Of a stretch of DNA of 64,000 nucleotides, positions 56,569 through 64,000 are shown one piece after another. The stretch comes from Streptomyces sp. HM190. GTDB lineage: Bacteria > Actinomycetota > Actinomycetes > Streptomycetales > Streptomycetaceae. The notes beneath the pieces are model-generated. The model was not told the origin of the DNA. It did not search any database and saw nothing but the letters and a program-made list of their open reading frames with translations. Position numbers and translations under genes: made by a program. Location: positions 1,736,001 to 1,800,000 of the forward strand of contig NZ_CP047318.1 of NCBI RefSeq assembly GCF_009857135.1, written 5' to 3'. Within the stretch, counting starts at the first letter, position 1. Each line of letters opens with the position of its first letter.

Positions 56569-57702
56569 TCACATCAGGGGCCGCAGGTCGGTCAACTCGT
56601 CGTAGACGCTGAGCACCTGGGCCACCGTCTCGTCCTCGGTCGGCCAGGTCGCGGCCTGCCGGGTGCCCCTGTCGCGCAGCTCGTCCTGGAGCCCGGGGTC
56701 CTTCAGCAGGCGCAGCACGGCCTCGGCGAAGGCCCCGGCGTCCCCGAACGGGACGAGCACGGCGGCGTCGCCCACGAGTTCGGGCACCGATCCGGCCGCG
56801 GCCGCGACGAGCGGTACGCGCGCGTGCAGCGCCTCCTGGGCGAGGACCGAGCGCGCCTCGGGTCCGCCGGGCAGCAGCGCCAGGTCGGCGGCCGCGACCA
56901 GTTCGCCGATGTCGTCGCACTGCCCGACGAGCCGAACGGGCAGCCCCTCGCCCTCGATACGCCGCTGGAAGGCGCTCCACTGCGGCCCCTCGCCCACGAT
57001 CACGACGAGCGGCTCGGGGTCGAGCCCCCGCCACTCCCGGGCCGCGTCGAGCAGCGTGTCGTAGCCCCGGTGCCGGTCGAGAGAGCCGGCGGCCATGAGC
57101 AACGGCCGGTCGGTCGCGCCGAGTTCGGCCCGGGTCTTGGAGCGGTGCCGGTCGGTGTCGTCGTCGCCGTTCCGGCGGAGCACGGGTACGGAGACGGCGG
57201 CGAGCCGGGCGTCACGGGCGCCCCGGCGGCGGGCGCGGTCGACGAGTTCGGAGGACGTCCCGAGCACCACGGCCGCGGCCTTGGCGACTCGCCGCTCCAG
57301 CAGCCGCAGCAGGTGGGCCCGCGCGCCCTCGGCGTAGGGCCGGGTGTGCCAGGTGACCACGAGCGGGGTGCGCCGCCCGCCGAGCGCGAGGGTGGCGCGG
57401 AAGCCTGCGTGGAGGCCGTGCGCGTGGACCAGGTCGGCGTCCGCGCAGACGTTGCGCAGGATGGCCACCGAGGCGGGGTCGCTGCTGCGAGGCACATGGA
57501 CGTGGCGGGCGCCGACGCCGGTGAAGTCGTGGACGCCGTCGGTCTCGTGGGGGGCGCACACGGTGACCCGTACCCCGCGGGCGACGAGTCCCGAGGTCAG
57601 CGACCGCACATGCGCGCTGCTCACCGCGCTGCCGCCGCCGAGCACTTGCACGGTTCGCAGCGGCGACTGGCCGTGCGGTGAGTGGCTGCTCACGTGGCTC
57701 AC
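56569..57702 (-). CDS. Glycosyltransferase family 4 protein
   Basis: This 377-residue GT-B enzyme has an N-terminal Gly-rich start (VQVLGGGSAVSSAHVRSLTSGLVARG), HAHGLHAGFRA, C-domain LLMAAGSLDRHRGYDTLLDAA, and the EX7E region PGGPEARSVLAQEALHARVPLV. GTG at 57702 has AGGAG about 10 nt upstream. Membrane segments are absent. Substrate is unknown. It stands alone on the strand, upstream of a gene-free spacer. Confidence 0.85.
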   Translation of the reverse strand: MSHVSSHSPHGQSPLRTVQVLGGGSAVSSAHVRSLTSGLVARGVRVTVCAPHETDGVHDFTGVGARHVHVPRSSDPASVAILRNVCADADLVHAHGLHAGFRATLALGGRRTPLVVTWHTRPYAEGARAHLLRLLERRVAKAAAVVLGTSSELVDRARRRGARDARLAAVSVPVLRRNGDDDTDRHRSKTRAELGATDRPLLMAAGSLDRHRGYDTLLDAAREWRGLDPEPLVVIVGEGPQWSAFQRRIEGEGLPVRLVGQCDDIGELVAAADLALLPGGPEARSVLAQEALHARVPLVAAAAGSVPELVGDAAVLVPFGDAGAFAEAVLRLLKDPGLQDELRDRGTRQAATWPTEDETVAQVLSVYDELTDLRPLM

Positions 57703-58114
57703 GTGGCCGGGGCTCCTGGTTCGGGGTCGGACGGTCACGAAGAAACGTACAGAAGGATCGAGCGGCGAGGGTGGACCGCGCGAGGCCCCTTCTGCGTGGT
57801 CTGCGTAGCACGTCTGGCTACGTCGTACCTGTCCAAGGATGCCAGGCCGTACGGGTGTTCCGGGACCGACGGACCACGCGAGCGGCGCGGCTGTGGGCAA
57901 CGCGACGCCCAGCATCACTCACACGAGTGAACTCTCGCACGCCGGGGCCACTCTGCGCCCCTTCCGCCCCGGTGCTGCGCGGGGCGTTCCGCACTCCGGT
58001 ACGAGACGTTCCGCCGACCCGTGCCGCCGTCGCCCCACCCGTGCGCCCCCCGGCGGGCTCCTCACGGAGCGCGCCGGGCGGCGCGAGGGCGAGCGCGGGC
58101 GGCCCGGACGTGGC
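57703..58114. other. Intergenic region, no gene seen
   Basis: This 412-bp region lies between the glycosyltransferase start and the recN stop, both on the minus strand. It should contain the glycosyltransferase promoter. Only GC-rich sequence without a supportable reading frame or clear repeat is visible. Confidence 0.4.
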
Positions 58115-59857
58115 TCAGGCGTCCGCGCGGGCCGCCGCCAGGAGTTCCTCGGCGTGTGCGCGGGCCGTCTCGGAGTCCTCCTGGCCGGCGAGCATGCGTG
58201 ACAGCTCCCGCACCCGGTCCTCGCCCTCCAGGACCTTGACGCCGGACCGGGTCACCGAGCCGTCGTTGGTCTTCTCCACCAGCAGCTGCCGGTCGGCGAA
58301 GGCGGCGACCTGCGGCAGGTGCGTGACGACGACGACCTGCGCCGACCGGGCGAGCCGAGCGAGCCGGCGGCCGATCTCCACGGCCGCCTTGCCGCCGACA
58401 CCGGCGTCGACCTCGTCGAAGAGGTACGTCGGCACGGGGTCCGTACCGGCGAACACGACCTCGACGGCGAGCATGACCCGCGACAGCTCACCGCCCGAGG
58501 CGCCCTTGGCGATGGGCCGCGGCGGCGCCCCCGGGTGGGGAGCGAGCAACAGCTCCACCTCGTCGACACCGGACGGCCCGTAGGCGACCGTGCGGCCACC
58601 GACCTCGACGCCCTCGGGGTCCTCGGTCTGGCGGATCTCGAACGACACGCGCGCGTGCGGCATGGCGAGCGAGCCCAGCTCGGCGGTCACGGCGGCGGCG
58701 AACCGCTCCGCTGCCTCCTGCCGGGCGTCCGTCAGGGCCTGCGCGAGACCGCCCAGTTCGCCGCGCAGCGCGTCCCGCTCGGCGGTCAGCTCCTCGATGC
58801 GTTCGTCGTCGCCGTCGAGTTCGGTGAGCCGCTGGGCGCCCTGCTCGGCCCAGGCGAGCACGGAGGCGATGTCCTCGCCGTACTTGCGGGTGAGGGCGGT
58901 CAGGGCGGCCCGCCGCTCCTCCACGGCCGCGAGCCGCAGCGGGTCGGCGTCCAGGTCGTCGGCGTATCCCGCCAGCTCGCCCGCGACGTCGCCGAGCAGG
59001 ATGCCGATCTCGCCGATCCGGTCGGCGAGCGCGGCCAGCGCCGGGTCGTGCGAGCGCACGGCCTCCAGCGCCCGGTGGGCGCCCGCGACGAGCGTGGAGG
59101 CGTCCACGCCCTCGGGGTCCTCGGGGTTGCCCGCGAGCGCGGCGTGCGCGGCCGTCGCGGCGGACGCCAGCGCCTCCGCGTGCCCGAGCCGCTCGGCCTC
59201 CTCGGCCAGCTCCACGTCCTCGCCGGCACGCGGCTCGACGGCGGCGATCTCGTCGAGCCCGTAGCGCAGCAGGTCGGCCTCCTGGGCCCGCTCACGCGCA
59301 CGGGTGACGATCTCGTCGAGTTCGACGGCGACGGCCCGCAGCCGCCGGTACGCCTCGCCGTACTTGGCGAGCGGCACGGCCACCGCGTCCCCCGCGTACC
59401 GGTCGAGGGCCGCCCGCTGCCGGGACAGCTTCAGCAGGCCCTGCTGGTCGGTCTGCCCGTGCACGGCCACCAGTTCGTCCGCCAGCTCCGCGAGGACACC
59501 CACGGGTACGGACCTGCCGCCGAGGTGCGCACGCGACCGTCCCTCGGCGGAAACGGTACGGCTGATCAGCAGCGCCCCGTCGTCGAGCTCGGCCCCGGCC
59601 TCCTCGGCCCGGACGACCGCCGAGGCGCCGTCGGGCACGGCGATCCGGCCCTCGACGACCGCGTTCTTCGCGCCGATCCGCACGAGCGCCGGGTCCGCCC
59701 GGCCCCCGAGCAGCAGCCCGAGACTGGTGACGACCATGGTCTTGCCCGCGCCCGTCTCGCCCGTCACGGCGGTGAAGCCGGGTGACAGCTCCACGACCGC
59801 GTCGTCGATGACTCCGAGCGACCGTATCCGCATCTCCTCCAACACGGACAAGACCAT
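58115..59857 (-). CDS. recN: DNA repair protein RecN
   Basis: This 580-residue SMC-like ATPase acts early in double-strand break repair. Walker A is AVTGETGAGKTMVV, the ABC signature is ASGGELSRVMLA, and Walker B is TYLFDEVDAGVGG. The coiled-coil arms span about 165-360. ATG at 59857 is the first in-frame start, although MRIRSLG at the ninth residue is an alternative. No GAAC-N4-GTTC SOS box was seen in the 180 nt upstream. An IS and a MITE-like element now separate it from nadK. Confidence 0.94.
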   Translation of the reverse strand: MVLSVLEEMRIRSLGVIDDAVVELSPGFTAVTGETGAGKTMVVTSLGLLLGGRADPALVRIGAKNAVVEGRIAVPDGASAVVRAEEAGAELDDGALLISRTVSAEGRSRAHLGGRSVPVGVLAELADELVAVHGQTDQQGLLKLSRQRAALDRYAGDAVAVPLAKYGEAYRRLRAVAVELDEIVTRARERAQEADLLRYGLDEIAAVEPRAGEDVELAEEAERLGHAEALASAATAAHAALAGNPEDPEGVDASTLVAGAHRALEAVRSHDPALAALADRIGEIGILLGDVAGELAGYADDLDADPLRLAAVEERRAALTALTRKYGEDIASVLAWAEQGAQRLTELDGDDERIEELTAERDALRGELGGLAQALTDARQEAAERFAAAVTAELGSLAMPHARVSFEIRQTEDPEGVEVGGRTVAYGPSGVDEVELLLAPHPGAPPRPIAKGASGGELSRVMLAVEVVFAGTDPVPTYLFDEVDAGVGGKAAVEIGRRLARLARSAQVVVVTHLPQVAAFADRQLLVEKTNDGSVTRSGVKVLEGEDRVRELSRMLAGQEDSETARAHAEELLAAARADA

Positions 59858-60035
59858 ACGAGGTCGAGGGAGGGAAGTGCGACGCCCCCCGTCCCCGATG
59901 TCACTCCGGGGAGGTACAAGGCGCCCCGTGACCCCGCGAGCGCCCCGGTCCCGCTATGGGGCGCCGGACGCCGCGCGAGCGACTCCGACCGCACCGACCG
60001 ACCGCGCGGAGCCGCCCGCCACCCTCTGCGCCCCT

Positions 60036-60210
60036 GGGCGTGTTTCGAAAGTCCCGTCTGCCCGGTGGCGTCCGGCACGCACGTTCGCCACGTTGTCGGG
60101 ACCGCCCCGATACCACCGGTATCGGGGCGACCCTCCGCCGTGCGAGCGCACGCACGGCACGCCGCCGGGCCTGCCCTTCGGGCAGACGACGCTATGCTCG
60201 AAACACGCCC
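60036..60210. mobile_element. MITE-like element (175 bp) with 13-bp terminal inverted repeats
   Basis: GGGCGTGTTTCGA (60036-60048) and TCGAAACACGCCC (60198-60210) are perfect inverted repeats. Pairing resumes a few bases inward (GTCTGCC with GGCAGAC). The inside has a 12-bp hairpin (60103-60129) and no real gene. The TTTCGA-type end is common to Streptomyces IS5-like elements, so it is probably a non-autonomous derivative. No clear target duplication is seen. Confidence 0.65.
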
Positions 60211-61922
60211 TAGAAGGCTGATGAAGATCTTGGTGAGGGGCTGTCCGGCCGTCAGGCCGGACAGCCCTCCGGTCATGTACCGGCTGGTGCGATGTGCCAG
60301 GTGCCACTGGTGTGGGTGAGTCCGAGGTTGATCAGTCGGCGGAGGTTGAGGGCGGCGGCCCGGGTGTGGAGCCAGGTGTCGTTCTTGATGGTGCCGCGGT
60401 AGCGCAGGCGCCGGTTGCCGTGGTGGACGAGCCAGGCGACGGCGCGTTCGACCGGTGGCCGCCAGCGGCGGTAGTCGGCCTGCCGGGCGGGGTCGGTGGC
60501 CTGGTGGCGGGCGGCTGTCTGGAGGTCGTGGTGCGGGCGGATGGTCAGGATGCGTCCGGCCCTGGCTTTGGTGCACTGCTCGCGCAGGTGGCAGCCGGTG
60601 CATAAGTTGCCGAAGATGGCTTTGCGTTGGCGGTGCTGCCCGCCGGGGTCGGACAGGGCCACGGTGTGTCCGGCCGGGCAGGTCACGGTGGCGGTGGTGG
60701 TGTCGATGGCGAAGTCGTCGAGGGTGAAGCCGCCGGGGACGGCGGGCCGCAGCGGTGCGGGCTTGAGGAACAGCCGGTGCCCTGCCCGGTGCAGGGCCTG
60801 GCGGGCGTCGCCGGTGGAGTAGGCGGTATCACCGAAGGCGTCCACCGGTGTGTCCTCCTCGGCAAGCAGGTCCAGTCCGACGGCGGCCTCGTGGTGTTCG
60901 GGCCCGGCGCCGGGCCGCAGGGCGACGGCGGTGTACAAGCCGGTCTCGGGCTCGACGGCCAGGTGGGCCTTGAAGCCGTCCTGCCGGTGGGAGCGGGTCT
61001 TGTGCACGTGCCGGGCTTCCGGATCGGCGGTGGAGACCATCCGGTTCGGGGCGGTGCCTTGGGTGATGCGCCAGCGTCCGTCGCGGCCGTCGGAGTCCTC
61101 GGCGGGCTCGACGTCCTGGCCGGCGACCAGGGCCAGGATGCCCACCGCGTTCGCGGCTTTGTCGCCGAGCTGCTGGTCGGGCAGGTGGCCCAGCAGCCGC
61201 AGGGCATCTGTGACCAGTGCGTCGACCAGCTCGGCGCGGGCCTGCTCGTCGTTCCAGGCGATGCGGGGCTTGCCCGGGCCGGTGTAGTCGTGCGCGGTGC
61301 ATCGCGCAGAGGCGACCGCTTCGGCGCCGGGGACCTCGCGGATCACCGCGCGGACGGCGGCGATGATCTGGGTGACGGTGTCCTGGGTGGCGACCGCGTC
61401 GTCCAGCACGGTGGAGTCCAGCGCCCGGCGGTGCCTGCCCTTGAGGACGCCGGTGGCCTTCACGACCTCGCGCACGGCCTCGAAGATCCGGTTCGGGCGG
61501 GCGGAACGGGCCAGCCGGCGGCGGAAGTAGGCCAGCAGCGACGGATCGAACGCCATGTCGTGAAGTCCCAGCCCGCATGCGGCCTTCCACCGCAGGTCGC
61601 ACCGCAGTTCCTGCACCGTCTCGAAGTCCGACAGCCCGTGCAGGGCCTGCAAGGTGATCGCGGCGGCCAGGATCTGCGGCGGCATGCTCGGCCGTCCGTT
61701 CGCCGACGGGTACATGTCCGTGAACATCTCAGCCGGGAACAGCTCGCCACGATGCTCGGCCAGGAACGCGAACACACTCCCCGCCGGAATCAGTTCCCGG
61801 CAGGTCTCCCACACGTCCGGCCCGACCGTCTCGCCGACCCACTCACCCATCGCCACATGACGAGTCTGGCCCTGCCGCTGACACGGCAGGGCCAGAACCC
61901 AAGATCTTCATGAGCCTTCTAG
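60210..61922. mobile_element. IS1182-family insertion sequence with CTAG target duplication
   Basis: The element body (60214-61918) has terminal repeats AAGGCT[G/C]ATGAAGATCTTGG, 20 bp with one mismatch. It is flanked on both sides by CTAG (60210-60213 and 61919-61922). It holds one full-length transposase. It is inserted at the stop codon of nadK, which the duplication restores, and next to a MITE-like element. Confidence 0.85.
60273..61856 (-). CDS. IS1182-family transposase
   Basis: This 527-residue DDE transposase has an N-terminal IS1182 domain (LIPAGSVFAFLAEHRGELFPAEMF; ILAAAITLQALHGLSDFETV). Acidic catalytic positions lie in ALDSTVLDDAV and VDAFGDTAYSTGDA, and a late Glu region in PPVERAVAWLVHHG. 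A Cys cluster (CTGCHLREQC) near residue 425 is typical. It is intact, so the element may still move. Confidence 0.93.
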   Translation of the reverse strand: MAMGEWVGETVGPDVWETCRELIPAGSVFAFLAEHRGELFPAEMFTDMYPSANGRPSMPPQILAAAITLQALHGLSDFETVQELRCDLRWKAACGLGLHDMAFDPSLLAYFRRRLARSARPNRIFEAVREVVKATGVLKGRHRRALDSTVLDDAVATQDTVTQIIAAVRAVIREVPGAEAVASARCTAHDYTGPGKPRIAWNDEQARAELVDALVTDALRLLGHLPDQQLGDKAANAVGILALVAGQDVEPAEDSDGRDGRWRITQGTAPNRMVSTADPEARHVHKTRSHRQDGFKAHLAVEPETGLYTAVALRPGAGPEHHEAAVGLDLLAEEDTPVDAFGDTAYSTGDARQALHRAGHRLFLKPAPLRPAVPGGFTLDDFAIDTTTATVTCPAGHTVALSDPGGQHRQRKAIFGNLCTGCHLREQCTKARAGRILTIRPHHDLQTAARHQATDPARQADYRRWRPPVERAVAWLVHHGNRRLRYRGTIKNDTWLHTRAAALNLRRLINLGLTHTSGTWHIAPAGT

Positions 61923-62824
61923 TGCCGTGCCCCGCGCCACCCTGCGACGGGCAGGGCGAACTTGGCCACGAGGCGGTCCGTGAACGAGGCGTGGTGCAGC
62001 CGGGCCAGCCGTACCGGTACGGCGCCCCGCCGGACCTCCACGCGGGCGCCCGGCGGCAACTCGACCGTCCGGCGTCCGTCGCACCACAGGACCCCGGGCG
62101 GGATGTGCGGCAGCACCTCCACCGCGAGCACCGAGTCCGGCGACGTCACCAGCGGCTTCGCGAACAGCGCGTGGGCGCTGATCGGGACCATCAGCAGCGC
62201 CTCGACCTCGGGCCACACGACCGGCCCACCGGCGGAGAAGGCGTACGCGGTCGACCCGGTCGGCGTGGACAGCACGATGCCGTCGCACCCGAACCCGGTC
62301 ACCGGCCGGCCGTCGATCTCCAGGACGACCTCCAGGAGCTTCTCGGCGCCGGCCTTCTGCACGGCCGCCTCGTTGAGCGCCCAGTCCGTGTGGACGATGT
62401 CCCCGTTCCGGTGAACGACGACGTCGACGGTCATCCGCTCCTCGACCTCGTACGCCTTGGTCACGACGCGGTCGACGACCTTGTCGAGGTCGTCGCGCTC
62501 CGCCTCCGCGAGGAAGCCGACGCTGCCGAGGTTGACGCCGAGCATCGGCACCCCGGAGGCACGGGCGAACTCCGCTCCGCGCAGCAGGGTGCCGTCACCG
62601 CCGAGGACGATGAGCAGCTCGCACCCGTCGAGGCACTGCGGGGTGGCCTCCTTGACCAGCTCCACCTCCTCGGGCAGCGGGATGTCCTCCGCCTCGGCCT
62701 CCAGGACGCGTACGCCCAGCCCGTGGTGGAGGAGTCCCTTCACCACGAGTTCCGCGCTGCGGATGGCCGCCGGCCGCCCGGTGTGGGTCAGCAGGAAGAC
62801 GGTTCGAGTTCGGTCCAGAGTCAC
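61919..62824 (-). CDS. nadK: NAD kinase
   Basis: This 301-residue kinase phosphorylates NAD to NADP. Motifs are LIVLGGDGTLLRGAEF, GVNLGSVGFLAEAE and GIVLSTPTGSTAYAFSAGGPVV. GTG at 62824 overlaps the tlyA stop (GTGA). The stop codon TAG (61921-61919) is inside the CTAG target duplicated by the IS, so the C-terminus is unchanged or nearly so (GARH end). NADP supply thus stays coupled to tlyA translation, while recN downstream is separated. Confidence 0.95.
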   Translation of the reverse strand: MTLDRTRTVFLLTHTGRPAAIRSAELVVKGLLHHGLGVRVLEAEAEDIPLPEEVELVKEATPQCLDGCELLIVLGGDGTLLRGAEFARASGVPMLGVNLGSVGFLAEAERDDLDKVVDRVVTKAYEVEERMTVDVVVHRNGDIVHTDWALNEAAVQKAGAEKLLEVVLEIDGRPVTGFGCDGIVLSTPTGSTAYAFSAGGPVVWPEVEALLMVPISAHALFAKPLVTSPDSVLAVEVLPHIPPGVLWCDGRRTVELPPGARVEVRRGAVPVRLARLHHASFTDRLVAKFALPVAGWRGARH

Positions 62825-63636
62825 CGCGGCCCCTCCGCAACTGCTCGGTCGACGTCGGCCGGGTCCAGTGCGGGTGCCCCGGCACGCAGCCACAGAAAGT
62901 ATTCGACGTTCCCCGAGGGTCCGGGCAGCGGACTCGCCGTCACGCCCTTCACCCCGAGTCCCAGCTCACCGGCCCGGCGGGCCACCCCGCACACCGCCTC
63001 GGCGCGCAGTTGCGGGCTCCGCACGACTCCTCCGCTGCCCAGCCGCTCCTTCCCCACCTCGAACTGCGGCTTGACCATCATCACCAGATCGGCGTCCGGC
63101 TTCACGCACCGCACCAGGGCGGGCAGTACCAGGCCGAGCGGGATGAAGGACAGATCCCCCACGACAAGATCCACAGGCTCCCCATCGATCGCTTCGAGCG
63201 TCAACTCCCGTACGTTCGTACGGTCCTTGACGGTGACGCGTTCATCGCTGCGCAGAGTCCAGGCGAGTTGTCCGTATCCGACGTCGACGGCGACGACGTG
63301 GGCGGCCCCGGCCCGCAGCAGGACGTCGGTGAAGCCGCCGGTGGAGGCCCCGGCGTCCAGCGCCCGCCGCCCCTTGACGGCCAGGCCCTCCGGGACGAAC
63401 ACCTCCAGCGCCCCGGCGAGCTTGTGGCCCCCTCGGGACACGTACTCGGGATCGCCGTCGTCGCTCGCGACGACGATGGCGGCCGCGGTCTCCACCTGGG
63501 TGGCGGGCTTGGTCGCGACGGTCTTGCCGACCGTGACCCGCCCGGCGGCGATCAGCTGGCTCGCGTGCTCACGCGACCGCGCGAGCTTCCGCCGGACCAG
63601 CTCGGCGTCGAGACGGCGTCGTGCCACACCTGCCAC
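62821..63636 (-). CDS. tlyA: TlyA family rRNA 2'-O-methyltransferase
   Basis: This 271-residue methyltransferase has an N-terminal S4 domain (RRRLDAELVRRKLARSREHASQLIAAGRV). A Rossmann methyltransferase domain follows (LDAGASTGGFTDVLLRAGAAHVVAVDVGYGQL; VVGDLSFIPL; VKPQFEVGKE). It methylates ribose in 16S and/or 23S rRNA, a modification linked to capreomycin sensitivity in mycobacteria. GTG at 63636 is chosen because AGGAG lies upstream and it gives family length. ATG at 63660 adds eight residues. Confidence 0.93.
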   Translation of the reverse strand: MAGVARRRLDAELVRRKLARSREHASQLIAAGRVTVGKTVATKPATQVETAAAIVVASDDGDPEYVSRGGHKLAGALEVFVPEGLAVKGRRALDAGASTGGFTDVLLRAGAAHVVAVDVGYGQLAWTLRSDERVTVKDRTNVRELTLEAIDGEPVDLVVGDLSFIPLGLVLPALVRCVKPDADLVMMVKPQFEVGKERLGSGGVVRSPQLRAEAVCGVARRAGELGLGVKGVTASPLPGPSGNVEYFLWLRAGAPALDPADVDRAVAEGPR

Positions 63637-63694
63637 GTTCGGTTCAGCTCCTCGTGCCATGCTTCTGGATCACCATGATGCGATCCACAGGGTC

Positions 63695-63988
63695 TCATTC
63701 GGCGCCCGGTGACGGGTGACGGGAGGGGGCCGGCGGACCCGGGCGGGTGTCGAGCGCGGTGAGCGCGTCGCGCAGCCCCCGGTGCGCTTCCTCGTACACC
63801 TCGACATGCCCGTCGGTGGCGAGGTGGTCGGCGTCGGCCAGCCGGTCGAGGGCGGCGTCGACGTCCGGGTGGCCGGTGGCGGTGCGGGCCACGTTCAGCG
63901 GGGCCGGGGCGGCGGGGTCGTCCTCCGCCCCGACGACCGCGTCGGCCGTCTCCTCCCCCGCGGTGGCCTCGGACACAGAGTCGTTCAT
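63695..63988 (-). CDS. Small acidic conserved protein upstream of tlyA
   Basis: This 97-residue protein has an acidic disordered N-terminus and a helical C-terminal part (VDAALDRLADADHL...VYEEAHRGLRDALTAL). I do not recognise a named family. Similar small genes commonly precede tlyA in actinobacteria, so it is probably the first gene of the tlyA-nadK run. The window ends 12 bases beyond its start. Confidence 0.7.
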   Translation of the reverse strand: MNDSVSEATAGEETADAVVGAEDDPAAPAPLNVARTATGHPDVDAALDRLADADHLATDGHVEVYEEAHRGLRDALTALDTRPGPPAPSRHPSPGAE

Positions 63989-64000
63989 GCCCCGACGCTA

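Noticed and set aside
59858..60035. SOS box upstream of recN
   Set aside because: No GAAC-N4-GTTC or near match was found; TTTCGAAAG belongs to the MITE-like end.
62821..63988. Possible effect of the IS on tlyA and nadK translation
   Set aside because: The tlyA-nadK GTGA overlap and the nadK stop are intact, so only downstream recN could be affected.

Overview
High-GC actinobacterial chromosome, almost certainly Streptomyces. Indicators are the very GC-rich third codon positions, many GTG starts, ATGA/GTGA stop-start overlaps, and Streptomyces-type families (SepF-like protein, streptogrisin-type proteases, Rpf/LysM protein, WYL, PucR and STAND regulators). From memory, the backbone order (LPMO, lipase, dnaE2 ... 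der, cmk, tyrA, aroH ... rluB, scpB, scpA, parA, ald, NUDIX, pyrG ... recN, nadK, tlyA) matches the S. coelicolor SCO1734-SCO1782 stretch. This was not checked by a search.

Layout. 0-4.6 kb: dienelactone hydrolase, a cell-wall-anchored AA10 LPMO, a secreted lipase, and a divergent MarR/cupin pair with twin operators. 4.6-9.2 kb: a translationally coupled dnaE2 and a truncated Y-family (ImuB-like) gene behind a LexA-type SOS box. 9.3-16.6 kb: membrane protein, two secreted S1 proteases, a Cys-tailed DUF5685-type protein, SepF-like protein, acyl-CoA dehydrogenase. 16.6-21.1 kb: MFS exporter, PIG-V-like mannosyltransferase, PAP2 phosphatase. 21.2-28.3 kb is the most accessory-looking part: I78-type inhibitor, orphan ctaD overlapping a WYL regulator, a GT4 pair, and the scar of a deleted branched-chain amino-acid-type ABC transporter. 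28.3-30.9 kb: Rpf/LysM protein and two unknown proteins.

31-35.5 kb is the housekeeping operon aroH-tyrA-cmk-plsC-der. 35.7-39.4 kb holds a lipoprotein Rieske protein and a cluster of two RlaP-type nucleotidyltransferases, a DraG-type ADP-ribosylglycohydrolase and an NrtR-type NUDIX regulator. This ADP-ribose/RNA-repair-like module is the most interesting system in the window. 39.5-44.3 kb: rluB-scpB-scpA-RHH-parA chromosome-organisation operon with a split parS-like palindrome upstream. 44.6-50.6 kb: ald, a STAND/TPR regulator, NUDIX hydrolase, pyrG. 51-57.7 kb: GH15 enzyme, FAD oxidoreductase, PucR regulator, glycosyltransferase. 58-64 kb: the tlyA-nadK-recN run, interrupted between nadK and recN by an IS1182-type element that sits on the nadK stop codon and by an adjacent 175-bp MITE-like element.

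No rRNA, tRNA or CRISPR array was seen. Functional names rest on motif recognition by eye; no database search was possible.
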